DNA from: Streptomyces rimosus
Lineage (GTDB): Bacteria; Actinomycetota; Actinomycetes; Streptomycetales; Streptomycetaceae
Reading direction: 5' to 3'
Assembly: GCF_008704655.1 (NCBI RefSeq)
Contig: NZ_CP023688.1
Coordinates: forward strand, 8,373,001 to 8,437,000
Length of the DNA: 64,000 bases
Shown here: positions 9,198 to 19,071 of the stretch, piece by piece
How positions within the stretch are numbered: position 1 is the stretch's first letter
How the letters are laid out: each line of letters starts with the position of its first letter
Position numbers and translations under genes: made by a program
Notes under the pieces: generated by a model
The model's input: the letters and a program-made list of their open reading frames with translations, nothing else
Database searches by the model: none
What the model was told of the DNA's origin: nothing

Positions 9198-10445
9198 ATG
9201 CGCCCGCACGAGGACACCACCGGCACCCTGTCATCGAGGGCAGCGGGCCACATCTCCCCGGCCGGCCGCCCCTGGACGATGCTCACGCTGGCCACGCTGG
9301 GCTTCGCCGTCAACTTCTGGGCGTGGGCGCTGCTCAGCCCGCTGGGCCCGCGCTTCAAGGAGACCCTGGCGCTCAGCTCGTTCGAACAGTCCTTGCTGGT
9401 GGCGGTGCCGGTCGTGGTGGGCTCGCTGGGACGCATCCCGGTGGGCGCGCTGACCGACCGGTTCGGCGGCCGGGTGATGTTTCCGCTGGTGTCCGCCGCG
9501 ACCATCGTGCCCGTGCTGTACCTGGGGCTGGCCGGCCACTCCTCGCTGATCGCGCTGCTGATCGGGGGGTTCTTCCTGGGCATCGGGGGCACGGCCTTCG
9601 CCGTCGGCGTGCCGTTCGTCAACCGCTGGTTCCCGCCGGAGCGGCGCGGGATGGCGATCGGCGTCTTCGGCGTGGGCATGGGCGGCACCGCCATCAGCGC
9701 ACTGACCACGGTCAAGCTGGTCGACGCGCACGGCATGGCCAACCCGTTCCTGATCACCGCCGCCGCGCTCGCCGTCTACGCCGTGCTGGCCGCCGTACTG
9801 CTGCGCGACGCGCCCGGCCGAACCGTACCGACCGAGCCGCTGGGCCGCCGTCTCGCCGTCATCGCCCGCCTGTCCGTCACCTGGCAGGCATCCGCCCTGT
9901 ACGCCGTGGCGTTCGGCGGCTACGTCGCCTTCTCAGTCTACTTGCCGACCTACCTGAAGACCGGCTACGGGCTCGGCCAGGCCGACGCCGCCAACCGGAT
10001 GGCCGGCTTCGTCCTGCTGGCAGTCGCCATGCGCCCGGTCGGCGGCTGGCTGTCGGACCGGATGGGCTCGGTCCGCGTACTGGCCGGGTCCCTGGCGGTC
10101 GTCGTCGTGGGGGCCGCCGTGCAGGCGGCGACCCCGCCGCTCGCTCCGGTGGGCACCATCGCCTTCCTGGCCATGGCCGCCGCGCTCGGCGCGGGCAGCG
10201 GTGCCACCTTCGCGCTGGTGGCCCTGCTGGCGCCGGCGAACAAGGTCGGATCGGTCACCGGCGTCGTCGGCGCCGCGGGCGGGCTGGGCGGCTTCATCCC
10301 CCCGCTGGTCATGGGCGTGATCTACAGCGCCTCCGGGAGCTACGCCATCGGCCTGCTCCTGCTGGCCCTGGTCTCGGCCGCGGCCCTGGCCTTCACCGTC
10401 ACCCGGGTCCGGCGGGCCGCCGCCTCCGAGGGCACCTCACCGTGA
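9198..10445 (+). CDS. narK: Nitrate/nitrite transporter NarK, MFS
   Basis: Major facilitator superfamily protein, 415 aa, about 12 membrane helices, matching NarK-type nitrate uptake/nitrite export. It has the family-like FAVNFWAWALLSPLGP first helix, GRIPVGALTDRFGGR loop, GIGGTAFAVGVPFVNRWFP and the Gly-rich GVVGAAGGLGGFIPPL helix (nitrate signature region). ATG 9198 has GAGAGG six bases before it; the upstream open frame only overlaps narI1. Placed between the two nar operons, it would supply both. Confidence 0.9.
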   Translation: MRPHEDTTGTLSSRAAGHISPAGRPWTMLTLATLGFAVNFWAWALLSPLGPRFKETLALSSFEQSLLVAVPVVVGSLGRIPVGALTDRFGGRVMFPLVSAATIVPVLYLGLAGHSSLIALLIGGFFLGIGGTAFAVGVPFVNRWFPPERRGMAIGVFGVGMGGTAISALTTVKLVDAHGMANPFLITAAALAVYAVLAAVLLRDAPGRTVPTEPLGRRLAVIARLSVTWQASALYAVAFGGYVAFSVYLPTYLKTGYGLGQADAANRMAGFVLLAVAMRPVGGWLSDRMGSVRVLAGSLAVVVVGAAVQAATPPLAPVGTIAFLAMAAALGAGSGATFALVALLAPANKVGSVTGVVGAAGGLGGFIPPLVMGVIYSASGSYAIGLLLLALVSAAALAFTVTRVRRAAASEGTSP

Positions 10446-10486
10446 TGGCGCAACCGGCCCGGTGAATCTCGGCAGGTCCGGACAAC

Positions 10487-10508
10487 GGCGCCCCTGAGGC
10501 GCCCTCAG
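10487..10508. terminator. Hairpin between narK and hemY-like gene
   Basis: Two alternative stems are possible: GGCGCC-CCTGA-GGCGCC, or CTGAGG-CGC-CCTCAG. There is no T-run. Could end narK transcripts or act in the leader of the next gene. Confidence 0.3.
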
Positions 10509-10525
10509 AAAGGCAGTGCAGCCCG

Positions 10526-12055
10526 ATGAACGCACCCACCACCCCGCACCTCGCTCCCTCCGCCCTGCCCGCCCCTTCCGCACCGGCGCCCGGGGAGACG
10601 CGGCCGCACATCGTGGTCGTGGGCGGCGGCATCGCCGGACTGACCGCTGCCGCCCGCCTCAGTGGCGCGGCGGGCGGCAGCGGTCCCGGGGCACGGGTGA
10701 CGCTGCTGGAGTCCGCCGGTCGGCTCGGCGGCAAGCTCCTGTGCGGGGAGGTCGGCGGCGTACCCGTGGACCTGGGGGCCGAGGCGGTGTTCGTACGGCA
10801 GCCGTCCGCCGTGGAACTGGCCCAGGAGGTCGGGCTGGGGGAGGAACTGGAGCCTCCGGCCACGGCGGAGGCTTCACTGTGGACCCGCGGCGCGCTCCGC
10901 CCCCTGCCCCGGGGCCACATGATGGGCATACCCGCCGACCTCGACTCCCTGGCCGCTTGCGGGGTGCTGTCCGCCGACGGCCTCGCGCGCGCCCGCGAGG
11001 ATCTGACGCTCCCGCGTACGGACGTGGGCGACGACATCGCCGTCGGCCGGTACGTGGCCGCCCGATTGGGGCGCGAAGTGGTCGACCGGCTCGTCGAACC
11101 CCTCCTCGGCGGCGTGTACGCCGGGCACGCCGACCGCATCTCCCTGCGCGCAGCCCTGCCGCACCTGCTCCCCGTCGCCCGCGAGGAGCGGTCCCTGCTC
11201 GAAGGCATCCGCCGCATGCGCACACCGGCGCCGGACGGCCCGGAGCCGAAGGCGCCGAAGCCCGGGGCGGCCGTGCCGCCGTTCCGCAGCGTACGGGGCG
11301 GGCTGGGACGGCTCCCCCTGGCCGTCGCCGAGGCATGCCGGACCGCCGGCGTGGACATCCGCACCGCCACCGCGGCCCGCACGCTGCGCAACACCGGGCA
11401 CGGATGGCGGCTGACGGTACGGGACGCCGCCGGCGAACACCGGATCGACGCCGACGCGGTGGTGCTCGCCGTCCCCGCGCCCGCCGCCGCCCGGCTGCTG
11501 GCCGACGAGGTGCCGGCCGCGGCCGCCGCGCTGCGCGCCGTCGAGTACGCCGACATGGCCCTGGTCACCCTGGTCTTCGACCGCTCCGGCCTGCCGGGCG
11601 AGCTGCCGGGCAGCGGCTTCCTGGTACCGCCGGTGGACGGGCGCCTCATCAAGGCGGCCACGTTCCTGAGCGCCAAATGGGCGTGGCCGGGCCGGTACGC
11701 GCCCGGCAAGGCCGTGGTGCGCACGTCCGTCGGCCGGTACGGCGAGGACATCGCCCTGCGCCTCGACGACGCCGAACTGGTGGACCGTTCCCGCGCCGAA
11801 CTGGCCGAGGCGACCGGCCTGGCGGCCGTTCCGTACGCCACTGCCGTCACCCGCTGGGGCACCGGCCTGCCGCAGTACACCGTCGGCCATACCGACCGGA
11901 TCGCCCGCGTGCGGGAGCACCTCGGACGGCTCGGCACGCTGGCGGTCTGCGGGGCCGCGTACGACGGTGTCGGCATCACCAGCTGTGTCGAGGGCGCAGG
12001 ACGGGCGGCCGAGGAGGTCACGGCGTCGCTCGACGCGCGCCGCCCCCGCGGGTGA
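10526..12055 (+). CDS. hemY: Porphyrinogen oxidase, HemY/CgoX type
   Basis: FAD-dependent oxidase of late haem synthesis (coproporphyrinogen III to coproporphyrin III in Gram-positives, formerly called protoporphyrinogen oxidase); 509 aa. The dinucleotide motif HIVVVGGGIAGLTAA is at about residues 28-42, then GGKL, DLGAEAVFVR, LVEPLLGGVYAGHADRIS, FRSVRGGLGRLP and a C-terminal GAAYDGVGITSCVEGAGRAAEE FAD contact. The enzyme depends on oxygen or another acceptor. Its position between two cytochrome b-containing nar operons suggests a dedicated haem supply (inference). An extra, possibly second, genomic copy is likely but cannot be checked here. Confidence 0.88.
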   Translation: MNAPTTPHLAPSALPAPSAPAPGETRPHIVVVGGGIAGLTAAARLSGAAGGSGPGARVTLLESAGRLGGKLLCGEVGGVPVDLGAEAVFVRQPSAVELAQEVGLGEELEPPATAEASLWTRGALRPLPRGHMMGIPADLDSLAACGVLSADGLARAREDLTLPRTDVGDDIAVGRYVAARLGREVVDRLVEPLLGGVYAGHADRISLRAALPHLLPVAREERSLLEGIRRMRTPAPDGPEPKAPKPGAAVPPFRSVRGGLGRLPLAVAEACRTAGVDIRTATAARTLRNTGHGWRLTVRDAAGEHRIDADAVVLAVPAPAAARLLADEVPAAAAALRAVEYADMALVTLVFDRSGLPGELPGSGFLVPPVDGRLIKAATFLSAKWAWPGRYAPGKAVVRTSVGRYGEDIALRLDDAELVDRSRAELAEATGLAAVPYATAVTRWGTGLPQYTVGHTDRIARVREHLGRLGTLAVCGAAYDGVGITSCVEGAGRAAEEVTASLDARRPRG

Positions 12056-12178
12056 GGAGATCCGGCGCCGCACTCATGGTGCGGCTGCCCCGCTTTGCGT
12101 GGAAAGTGACCCTGAAGCCGTTCGCGGTGAACCGATCACGATCCGAACGGGCGGGGTGCCCGGGAGCGGAGTGGCGCG

Positions 12179-15100
12179 GTGAGTACCGGAACCCATCCGG
12201 AGCGGTCCACGGGCCTGGACGGCCCGCTGGCCGAGGCGCTGGTGAACAGCCGCCGCTTCTTCACCCGCGCCCGGGTCTCGGACGACGGGCGCACGCTGTA
12301 CCGGACCGGCGGGCGCGCGGCGGACGCCTTCTACCGGGACCGCTGGTCGCACGACAAGGTCGTGCGCTCCACGCACGGCGTGAACTGCACCGGCTCCTGC
12401 TCGTGGAAGGTGTTCGTCAAGGACGGCATCATCACCTGGGAGGCGCAGCAGACCGACTATCCGTCGGTCGGCCCGGACCGCCCGGAGTACGAGCCGCGCG
12501 GCTGCCCGCGCGGCGCGGCGTTCTCCTGGTACACGTACTCGCCGACCCGCGTCCGCTATCCGTACGTACGCGGTGTGCTGCTCCAGATGTACCGCGAGGC
12601 CCGGCAGCGCCTCGGCGACCCCGTGCTGGCCTGGGCCGACATCGTCGGCGACCCCGAGCGCGCCCGCCGCTACAAGGCGGCGCGCGGCAGGGGCGGCCTG
12701 CTGCGGGCGACCTGGGAGGAGGCGGCGGAGCTGGTCGCGGCCGCGCATGTGCACACCATCAAGGAGTACGGCCCGGACCGGCTGGCGGGCTTCTCGCCGA
12801 TCCCGGCCATGTCGATGGTGTCGCACGCGGCCGGTGCGCGGTTCTATTCGCTGCTCGGCGGGGTGATGCTGTCGTTCTACGACTGGTACGCGGACCTGCC
12901 GGTGGCCTCGCCGCAGGTCTTCGGCGACCAGACGGACGTGCCCGAGTCGGGGGACTGGTGGGACGCCGGGTATCTGATCATGTGGGGCGCCAATCTGCCG
13001 GTGACCCGTACGCCGGACGCGCACTGGATGGCCGAGGCCCGCTACCGGGGCCAGAAGGTCGTCGCCGTCGCCCCGGACTACGCGGACAACGTGAAGTTCG
13101 CCGACGAGTGGCTGCACGCGCGGCCCGGCACCGACGGGGCCCTGGCGATGGCCATGGGGCACGTCGTCCTCAGGGAGTTCTTCGTCGAGCGGGAGACGGC
13201 GCCCTTCATCTCGTACGTGAAGCGCTTCACCGATCTGCCGTTCCTGGTCGTCCTGGACGAGTCGGCGCCGGGCCGGTACACGCCCGGCAAGTTCCTGACC
13301 GCCGCCGACCTGGGCGGCGAGGAGGGCGCGGCGGCCGAGAACGCGGAGTTCAGGACCGTACTGCTGGATGCCGTCACGGGCCGTCCCGTGGTGCCGGGCG
13401 GGACGCTCGGCCACCGTTATGGCGAGTCGGGCGCCGGGCGGTGGAACCTCGACCTCGGTGACATCGACCCGCTGCTGACGGCCGCCGGTGGGGGACAGGC
13501 ACCCGTGCCGGTGGAGCTGTCCCGCTTCGACGCCCCCGACGGGAAAGCCGGGCGGCTGCTGCGCGGCGTGCCCGTACGGCAGGTCGGCGGAAGGACCGTC
13601 ACCACGGTCTACGACCTGCTGCTGGCCCAGTACGGAGTGGCCCGCGAGGGGCTGCCCGGCCGGTGGCCGACGGGCTACGACGACGCGGCGGAGCCGTACA
13701 CCCCCGCCTGGCAGGAGCCGGTCACCGGTGTGGCGGCGGAGAAGGCGGCCCGTATCGCCCGGGAGTTCGCCGCCAACGCGGAGGAGTCCGGCGGCCGCTC
13801 CATGATCATCATGGGGGCCGGGACCAACCACTGGTTCCACTCCGACACCATCTACCGCGCCTTTCTGACCCTGACCACCCTCACCGGCTGCCAGGGCGTC
13901 AACGGCGGCGGCTGGGCCCACTACGTCGGGCAGGAGAAGGTCCGCCCGATCACCGGCTACTCCGTGCTGGCCACCGCCGCCGACTGGAACCGGCCGGCCC
14001 GCCAGATGATCCAGACCGCCTACTGGTACCTGCACACCGACCAGTTCCGCTACGACCCCTTCGGTGCGGACACCCTCACCGCCGCCTCCGCCGACGGCAC
14101 TTTCGCCGGCCGGTCCACGGCCGATGTGATCGCGCAGTCGGCGCGCCTCGGCTGGATGCCCTCCTATCCCACCTTCGACCGCAACCCGCTCACCCTCGCC
14201 GCCGACGCGGAAGCCGCAGGCCAGGAGGTGGGCCCGTATGTGGTGGACGAACTGAAGGCCGGGCGCCTGCGGTTCGCGGCCGAGGACCCCGACGCGCCGG
14301 AGAACTTCCCGCGCGTACTGACCGTGTGGCGCGCCAACCTGCTGGGCTCCTCCGCCAAGGGCAACGAGTACTTCCTCAAGCACCTGCTCGGCACCGACTC
14401 CGCCGTCCGCGCCACCGAAGCGCCCGAAGGAGTCCGCCCCCGCGACGTGACCTGGCGCGAGCAGGCCCCCACCGGAAAGCTCGACCTGCTGCTGTCCCTG
14501 GACTTCCGGATGACCAGCACCACCCTCTACTCCGACGTGGTGCTGCCCGCCGCGACCTGGTACGAGAAGCACGACCTCAACAGCACCGACATGCACCCCT
14601 TCGTGCACGCCTTCAACCCGGCCATCTCCCCGCCCTGGCAGACCCGCACCGACTTCGACGCCTTCCACACCCTCGCCCGCGCCTTCAGCCGCCTGGCCGC
14701 CGGCCACCTCGGCACCGCCACCGACGTGGTGGCCGCCCCGCTGCTGCACGACACCCCCGACGCCATGGCCACCCCGCACGGCCGCGTACGGGACTGGAAG
14801 GCGGGCGAGTGCGAGCCGGTCCCCGGCCGCACGATGCCCAAGCTGATCCCCGTCGAGCGCGACTACACCGCCGTCGCCGACAAGATGGCCGCCCTCGGCC
14901 CGCTGCTGGACACCCTCGGCGCCACCACGAAAGGCGTCACCTTCGACATCGGCCGCGAGCTGGAGTACCTGCGGCACCAGAATGGCACCGTACGCGGCGG
15001 AGCGGGCGACGGGCGGCCCTCGCTGGCCCGCGACGTCCACGCCTGCGAGGCGATCCTCGCCCTGTCGGGCACCACCAACGGGCACCTGGCAACCCAGGGT

Positions 15101-15892
15101 TTCCGTACGCTGGAGGCCCGCACCGGCACCCGGCTGGCCGACCTGGCGGCCGAACACGAGGGCAAGCGGATCACCTTCGCCGACACCCAGGCCCGGCCGG
15201 TGCCCGTCATCACCTCCCCCGAGTGGTCCGGATCGGAGTCCGGCGGGCGCCGCTACGCGCCGTTCACCATCAACACCGAACGCCTCAAGCCCTGGCACAC
15301 CCTCACCGGACGGCAGCACTTCTTCCTCGACCACGACTGGATCGCCGAGCTGGGCGAGCAGCTGCCCGTCTACCGGCCGCCGCTGGACATGGCCGCCCTC
15401 TTCGGCGAGCCCACGGTGGGGTCCACCGGCGAACTCGGCGTCACCGTGCGGTACTTGACCCCGCACAACAAGTGGTCCATCCACTCGGAGTACCAGGACA
15501 ACCTGTTCATGCTCTCCCTCTCGCGCGGCGGGCCGACGGTGTGGATGAGCCAGGAGGACGCGGCGAAGATCGGCGTCGCGGACAACGACTGGATCGAGGC
15601 GGTCAACCGCAACGGCGTCGTCGCCGCCCGCGCGGTCGTCACCCACCGGATGCCCGAGGGCACCGTCTACATGCACCACGCGCAGGACCGGCTGATCGAC
15701 GTGCCGCGCACCGAGACCACCGGCCGCCGCGGCGGCATCCACAACTCCCTGACCCGGTTGCTGATCAAGCCCAGTCACCTCATCGGCGGCTACGCCCAGC
15801 TGTCCTTCGCCTTCAACTACCTCGGCCCCACCGGCAACCAGCGCGACGAGGTCACCGTCATCCGCCGCCGCTCCCAGGAGGTGACGTACTGA
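12179..15892 (+). CDS. narG: Nitrate reductase alpha subunit NarG (copy 2)
   Basis: Second catalytic Mo-bisMGD subunit, 1237 aa, collinear with copy 1 and very similar throughout (HGVNCTGSCSW, EPRGCPRGAAFSWY, FYDWYADLPVASPQVFGDQTD with Mo-ligand Asp235, same C-terminal end). GTG 12179 has GGAG seven bases upstream. Cofactor ligands are conserved, so it should be active. Differences cluster at the N-terminus and around residues 390-450. Leads the second complete narGHJI operon; narH2 begins one base after its stop, as in copy 1. Confidence 0.95.
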   Translation: MSTGTHPERSTGLDGPLAEALVNSRRFFTRARVSDDGRTLYRTGGRAADAFYRDRWSHDKVVRSTHGVNCTGSCSWKVFVKDGIITWEAQQTDYPSVGPDRPEYEPRGCPRGAAFSWYTYSPTRVRYPYVRGVLLQMYREARQRLGDPVLAWADIVGDPERARRYKAARGRGGLLRATWEEAAELVAAAHVHTIKEYGPDRLAGFSPIPAMSMVSHAAGARFYSLLGGVMLSFYDWYADLPVASPQVFGDQTDVPESGDWWDAGYLIMWGANLPVTRTPDAHWMAEARYRGQKVVAVAPDYADNVKFADEWLHARPGTDGALAMAMGHVVLREFFVERETAPFISYVKRFTDLPFLVVLDESAPGRYTPGKFLTAADLGGEEGAAAENAEFRTVLLDAVTGRPVVPGGTLGHRYGESGAGRWNLDLGDIDPLLTAAGGGQAPVPVELSRFDAPDGKAGRLLRGVPVRQVGGRTVTTVYDLLLAQYGVAREGLPGRWPTGYDDAAEPYTPAWQEPVTGVAAEKAARIAREFAANAEESGGRSMIIMGAGTNHWFHSDTIYRAFLTLTTLTGCQGVNGGGWAHYVGQEKVRPITGYSVLATAADWNRPARQMIQTAYWYLHTDQFRYDPFGADTLTAASADGTFAGRSTADVIAQSARLGWMPSYPTFDRNPLTLAADAEAAGQEVGPYVVDELKAGRLRFAAEDPDAPENFPRVLTVWRANLLGSSAKGNEYFLKHLLGTDSAVRATEAPEGVRPRDVTWREQAPTGKLDLLLSLDFRMTSTTLYSDVVLPAATWYEKHDLNSTDMHPFVHAFNPAISPPWQTRTDFDAFHTLARAFSRLAAGHLGTATDVVAAPLLHDTPDAMATPHGRVRDWKAGECEPVPGRTMPKLIPVERDYTAVADKMAALGPLLDTLGATTKGVTFDIGRELEYLRHQNGTVRGGAGDGRPSLARDVHACEAILALSGTTNGHLATQGFRTLEARTGTRLADLAAEHEGKRITFADTQARPVPVITSPEWSGSESGGRRYAPFTINTERLKPWHTLTGRQHFFLDHDWIAELGEQLPVYRPPLDMAALFGEPTVGSTGELGVTVRYLTPHNKWSIHSEYQDNLFMLSLSRGGPTVWMSQEDAAKIGVADNDWIEAVNRNGVVAARAVVTHRMPEGTVYMHHAQDRLIDVPRTETTGRRGGIHNSLTRLLIKPSHLIGGYAQLSFAFNYLGPTGNQRDEVTVIRRRSQEVTY

Positions 15893-15893
15893 C

Positions 15894-17648
15894 ATGAAGG
15901 TCATGGCCCAGATGGCGATGGTGATGAACCTCGACAAGTGCATCGGCTGCCACACCTGCTCGGTCACCTGCAAGCAGGCGTGGACCAACCGCACCGGCGT
16001 CGAGTACGTCTGGTTCAACAACGTCGAGACCCGGCCCGGACAGGGCTACCCGCGCCGCTACGAGGACCAGGAGACCTGGCGCGGCGGCTGGCAGCTGAAC
16101 CGGCGCGGGCGGCTCACGCTCAAGGCCGGCGGCCGGTTCAGGAAGCTGGTCACGATCTTCTCCAACCCCAAGCTGCCTTCCCTTGACGCCTACTACCAGC
16201 CCTGGACGTACGACTACGAGACGCTGACCAACGCCCCGCTCCAGGAGCACACGCCCGTCGCCCGGCCCAAGTCGCTGATCACCGGCGAGGACATGAAGAT
16301 CACCTGGTCGGCGAACTGGGACGACGACCTGGGCGGGGCGAGGGCGACCAGCGAGCAGGACGTGCTGCTCGACGAGGTCTCCGAGAAGATCAAGTTCCAG
16401 TTCGAGCAGACGTTCATGTTCTATCTGCCGCGGATCTGCGAACACTGCCTCAACCCCTCGTGCGCGGCGTCCTGCCCCTCCGGGGCGATCTACAAGCGCA
16501 CCGAGGACGGCATCGTCCTCGTCGACCAGGACCGCTGCCGCGGCTGGCGGATGTGTGTGACGGGCTGCCCGTACAAGAAGGTGTACTTCAACCACCGCAC
16601 CGGCAAGGCCGAGAAGTGCACCTTCTGCTTCCCGCGCGTCGAGGTGGGCCTGCCCACCGTCTGCGCCGAGACCTGCGTCGGGCGCCTGCGCTACATCGGC
16701 CTGGTGCTCTACGACGCCGACCGCGTCCTGGAAGCCGCCGCCACCCCCGACGACAAGGACCTGTACGAGGCCCAGCGCCGCATCCTCCTCGACCCGCACG
16801 ACCCCGCCGTGATCGCGGCTGCCGAGCGGGACGGCATCCCGCGCGACTGGATCGAGGCGGCGCAGCGCTCGCCCGTCCATTCGCTGATCAACACCTACCG
16901 GGTGGCCCTGCCGCTGCACCCGGAATACCGAACGATGCCGATGGTCTGGTACATCCCGCCGCTGTCCCCGGTCGTGGAGGCGGTCAGCGGCACCGGGCAC
17001 GACGCGGAGGACCGCACCACCCTCTTCGCCGCCATCGACGCGCTGCGCATCCCCGTGGAGTACCTGGCCGAGCTGTTCACCGCGGGCGACCCGGGCCCCG
17101 TCGACGCCGTACTGCGACGGCTGGCGGCCATGCGCAGCTATATGCGCGACATCAACCTGGGCCGCGAGCCCGACGCCGCCATTCCCGAGGCGGTCGGCAT
17201 GAGCGAGGAGGAGATGTGCGACATGTACCGCCTCCTGGCCCTGGCCGCATACGACGAGCGCTACGTCATCCCGCCCGCGCACGCCGAACAGGCCCACGGG
17301 CTGGAGGAACTGGCCACCGATTGCAGTCTCGATCACGAGGGCGGGCCGGGAATGGGAGGGGACGGGGGAGAGGCGGGCACCTCCGGCCCGTTCGGGGAGT
17401 CCTCGGGCGGGAACTCGCCGATCGCCGTCGAGAACTTCCGCATGCTGCACGCCCGCCAGACCACCGGCACCCTCACCGACCCGGCCGACAAGGAAGCCCG
17501 CGTCAACCTCCTCAACTGGGACGGCAAGGGCAGCCCGCAAGGGCTGTTCCCCCGCCGGTCCAGAAGCCGCTCCGGAAGCCGGGGGAGTCCTCCGACGGAA
17601 CCGGTGGACGGCAGCGATCCGAACGCCGAGAGCGAGCCGAAGCCGTGA
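15894..17648 (+). CDS. narH: Nitrate reductase beta subunit NarH (copy 2)
   Basis: Fe-S electron-transfer subunit, 584 aa, with the same four Cys groups as copy 1 (CIGCHTCSVTCKQ, CEHCLNPSCAASCPSG, CRGWRMCVTGCP, CTFCFP with CAETCVG). It keeps the long C-terminal arm with VNLLNWDGKGSPQGLFPRRS, then a Ser/Arg- and Pro/Glu-rich tail; copy 1 lacks this arm. ATG 15894 gives MKVMAQMAMVMNLDKC. The stop overlaps the narJ2 GTG start (GTGA). Confidence 0.95.
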   Translation: MKVMAQMAMVMNLDKCIGCHTCSVTCKQAWTNRTGVEYVWFNNVETRPGQGYPRRYEDQETWRGGWQLNRRGRLTLKAGGRFRKLVTIFSNPKLPSLDAYYQPWTYDYETLTNAPLQEHTPVARPKSLITGEDMKITWSANWDDDLGGARATSEQDVLLDEVSEKIKFQFEQTFMFYLPRICEHCLNPSCAASCPSGAIYKRTEDGIVLVDQDRCRGWRMCVTGCPYKKVYFNHRTGKAEKCTFCFPRVEVGLPTVCAETCVGRLRYIGLVLYDADRVLEAAATPDDKDLYEAQRRILLDPHDPAVIAAAERDGIPRDWIEAAQRSPVHSLINTYRVALPLHPEYRTMPMVWYIPPLSPVVEAVSGTGHDAEDRTTLFAAIDALRIPVEYLAELFTAGDPGPVDAVLRRLAAMRSYMRDINLGREPDAAIPEAVGMSEEEMCDMYRLLALAAYDERYVIPPAHAEQAHGLEELATDCSLDHEGGPGMGGDGGEAGTSGPFGESSGGNSPIAVENFRMLHARQTTGTLTDPADKEARVNLLNWDGKGSPQGLFPRRSRSRSGSRGSPPTEPVDGSDPNAESEPKP

Positions 17649-18301
17649 CCGACCACCCTTCCGTACCCGTACCCGCCCCCGTACGCGAACCGTCCTGGCA
17701 GGTCCAGTCGCTGCTGCTGGCCTACCCCGACGAACACTTCCCGTGGCGCGTACGCCTGGCCCACCGGACCGCGCGTCTCCTGCCCGGCCCGGTAGCCGCC
17801 CCCTTGCTCCGCTTCCTCGACCACGCGGCCGGGACCGGGACCGAGGAACTGGCCACGGAATACGTCGGCGTCTTCGACCACAAGAAGCGCTGCTGCCCGT
17901 TCCTGACCTACTACGCCTGCGGAGACACCCGGAAGCGCGGAGTCGCGCTGCTCCGCATGAAAACGGTCTACGCCGCCGCCGGACTGCGGCTGTCCGACGA
18001 CGAACTCCCCGACCACCTCGCCGTCGTCCTGGAATTCGCCGCGGCCGAGCCCGAACCGGGCCGGCGCCTGCTCTTGGAGCACCGGGCCGGTCTGGAACTC
18101 CTCCGGCTGGCCCTGCACGGCGCGTCCGCGCCCTGGGCGCACGTCCTGGACTCGGTGTCGGCGACCCTGCCGCCCCTGGCCGGTGACCAGCGCACCGCCG
18201 TCGCCCGGCTCGCCGCCGAAGGCCCGCCCGAGGAACAGGTGGGCCTGGCCCCCTTCGCCCTGCCCTCGTACCTGCCCGACCCGGTGGGAGGCCGCCGATG
18301 A
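17645..18301 (+). CDS. narJ: Nitrate reductase assembly chaperone NarJ (copy 2)
   Basis: NarJ-family molybdoenzyme chaperone, 218 aa, GTG start 17645 overlapping the narH2 stop. Signatures: WQVQSLLLAYPDEHF, EELATEYVGVFDHKKRCCPFLTYYACGDTRKRGVALL, DELPDHLAVVLEFAA. It has a CC pair in the KKRCCPF loop where copy 1 has KSSLY, and lacks the Pro-rich tail of copy 1. The stop overlaps narI2 (ATGA). Confidence 0.92.
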   Translation: MTDHPSVPVPAPVREPSWQVQSLLLAYPDEHFPWRVRLAHRTARLLPGPVAAPLLRFLDHAAGTGTEELATEYVGVFDHKKRCCPFLTYYACGDTRKRGVALLRMKTVYAAAGLRLSDDELPDHLAVVLEFAAAEPEPGRRLLLEHRAGLELLRLALHGASAPWAHVLDSVSATLPPLAGDQRTAVARLAAEGPPEEQVGLAPFALPSYLPDPVGGRR

Positions 18302-19017
18302 GCATCCTGCTGTGGGTGGTGCTGCCGTATGTGGCGCTGGTCGTGTTCATCGGCGGACACCTCTGGCGCTACCGCTACGACAAGTTCGGCTGGACCACCC
18401 GCTCGTCCCAGCTCCACGAGAACCGCCTGCTGCGCATCGGCAGCCCGCTGTTCCACTTCGGCATCCTGCTGGTGATCATCGGCCATGTCGTCGGCCTGCT
18501 GATCCCGCACGGCTGGACCGGGGCCGCCGGGATCACCGAGCACGCCTACCACGTCACCGCCGTCGCCCTGGGCACCGTCGCCGGTGTGTGCACACTCGGC
18601 GGCCTGGCCGTCCTCATCTACCGGCGCCGCACCGTCGGCCCGGTCTTCAGCGCCACCACCCGCAACGACAAGCTGATGTACGTCATGCTCACCCTCGCCC
18701 TGGTGCTGGGACTGGCCGCCACGGTCGACGCCAACATCGCCGGCGCGGGTTACGACTACCGCACCACCGTCTCCCCGTGGTTCCGGTCGGTGCTCTCCTT
18801 CCGGCCCGAGCCCGCGCTGATGACCGGCGTACCGTTGCTGTACCAGCTCCACGCGCTCAGCGCGCTGGCCCTGTTCGCCGTCTGGCCTTTCACCCGGCTC
18901 GTCCACATGCTCACCGCGCCCCTGGGCTACCTCACCCGCCCGTACATCGTCTACCGCAGCCGCGACGCGCAGCTGGGCTCGCGGCCACCCCGGCGCGGCT
19001 GGGAACGCGTCCGCTGA
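18298..19017 (+). CDS. narI: Nitrate reductase gamma subunit NarI (copy 2)
   Basis: Membrane cytochrome b subunit, 239 aa, five hydrophobic segments. His residues in GHLWRYRYDKFGW, IGHVVGL, YQLHALSA and RLVHMLTAP match the haem-binding positions of copy 1. Without the Ala-rich tail of copy 1 it ends LGSRPPRRGWERVR. Last gene of the second nar operon; the response regulator gene follows after 138 bp. Confidence 0.93.
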   Translation: MSILLWVVLPYVALVVFIGGHLWRYRYDKFGWTTRSSQLHENRLLRIGSPLFHFGILLVIIGHVVGLLIPHGWTGAAGITEHAYHVTAVALGTVAGVCTLGGLAVLIYRRRTVGPVFSATTRNDKLMYVMLTLALVLGLAATVDANIAGAGYDYRTTVSPWFRSVLSFRPEPALMTGVPLLYQLHALSALALFAVWPFTRLVHMLTAPLGYLTRPYIVYRSRDAQLGSRPPRRGWERVR

Positions 19018-19071
19018 GACCGGCCGGGAGAATCATGCCCGGATGCGGCGGCAAGAAGGGCCGACCGGCCC

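Noticed and set aside
12056..12178. Possible OsdR-type box before narG2 (GATCCGAACGGGCG)
   Set aside because: Only about 10 of 14 matches, too weak in such GC-rich DNA; operon 2 is left without a called box.
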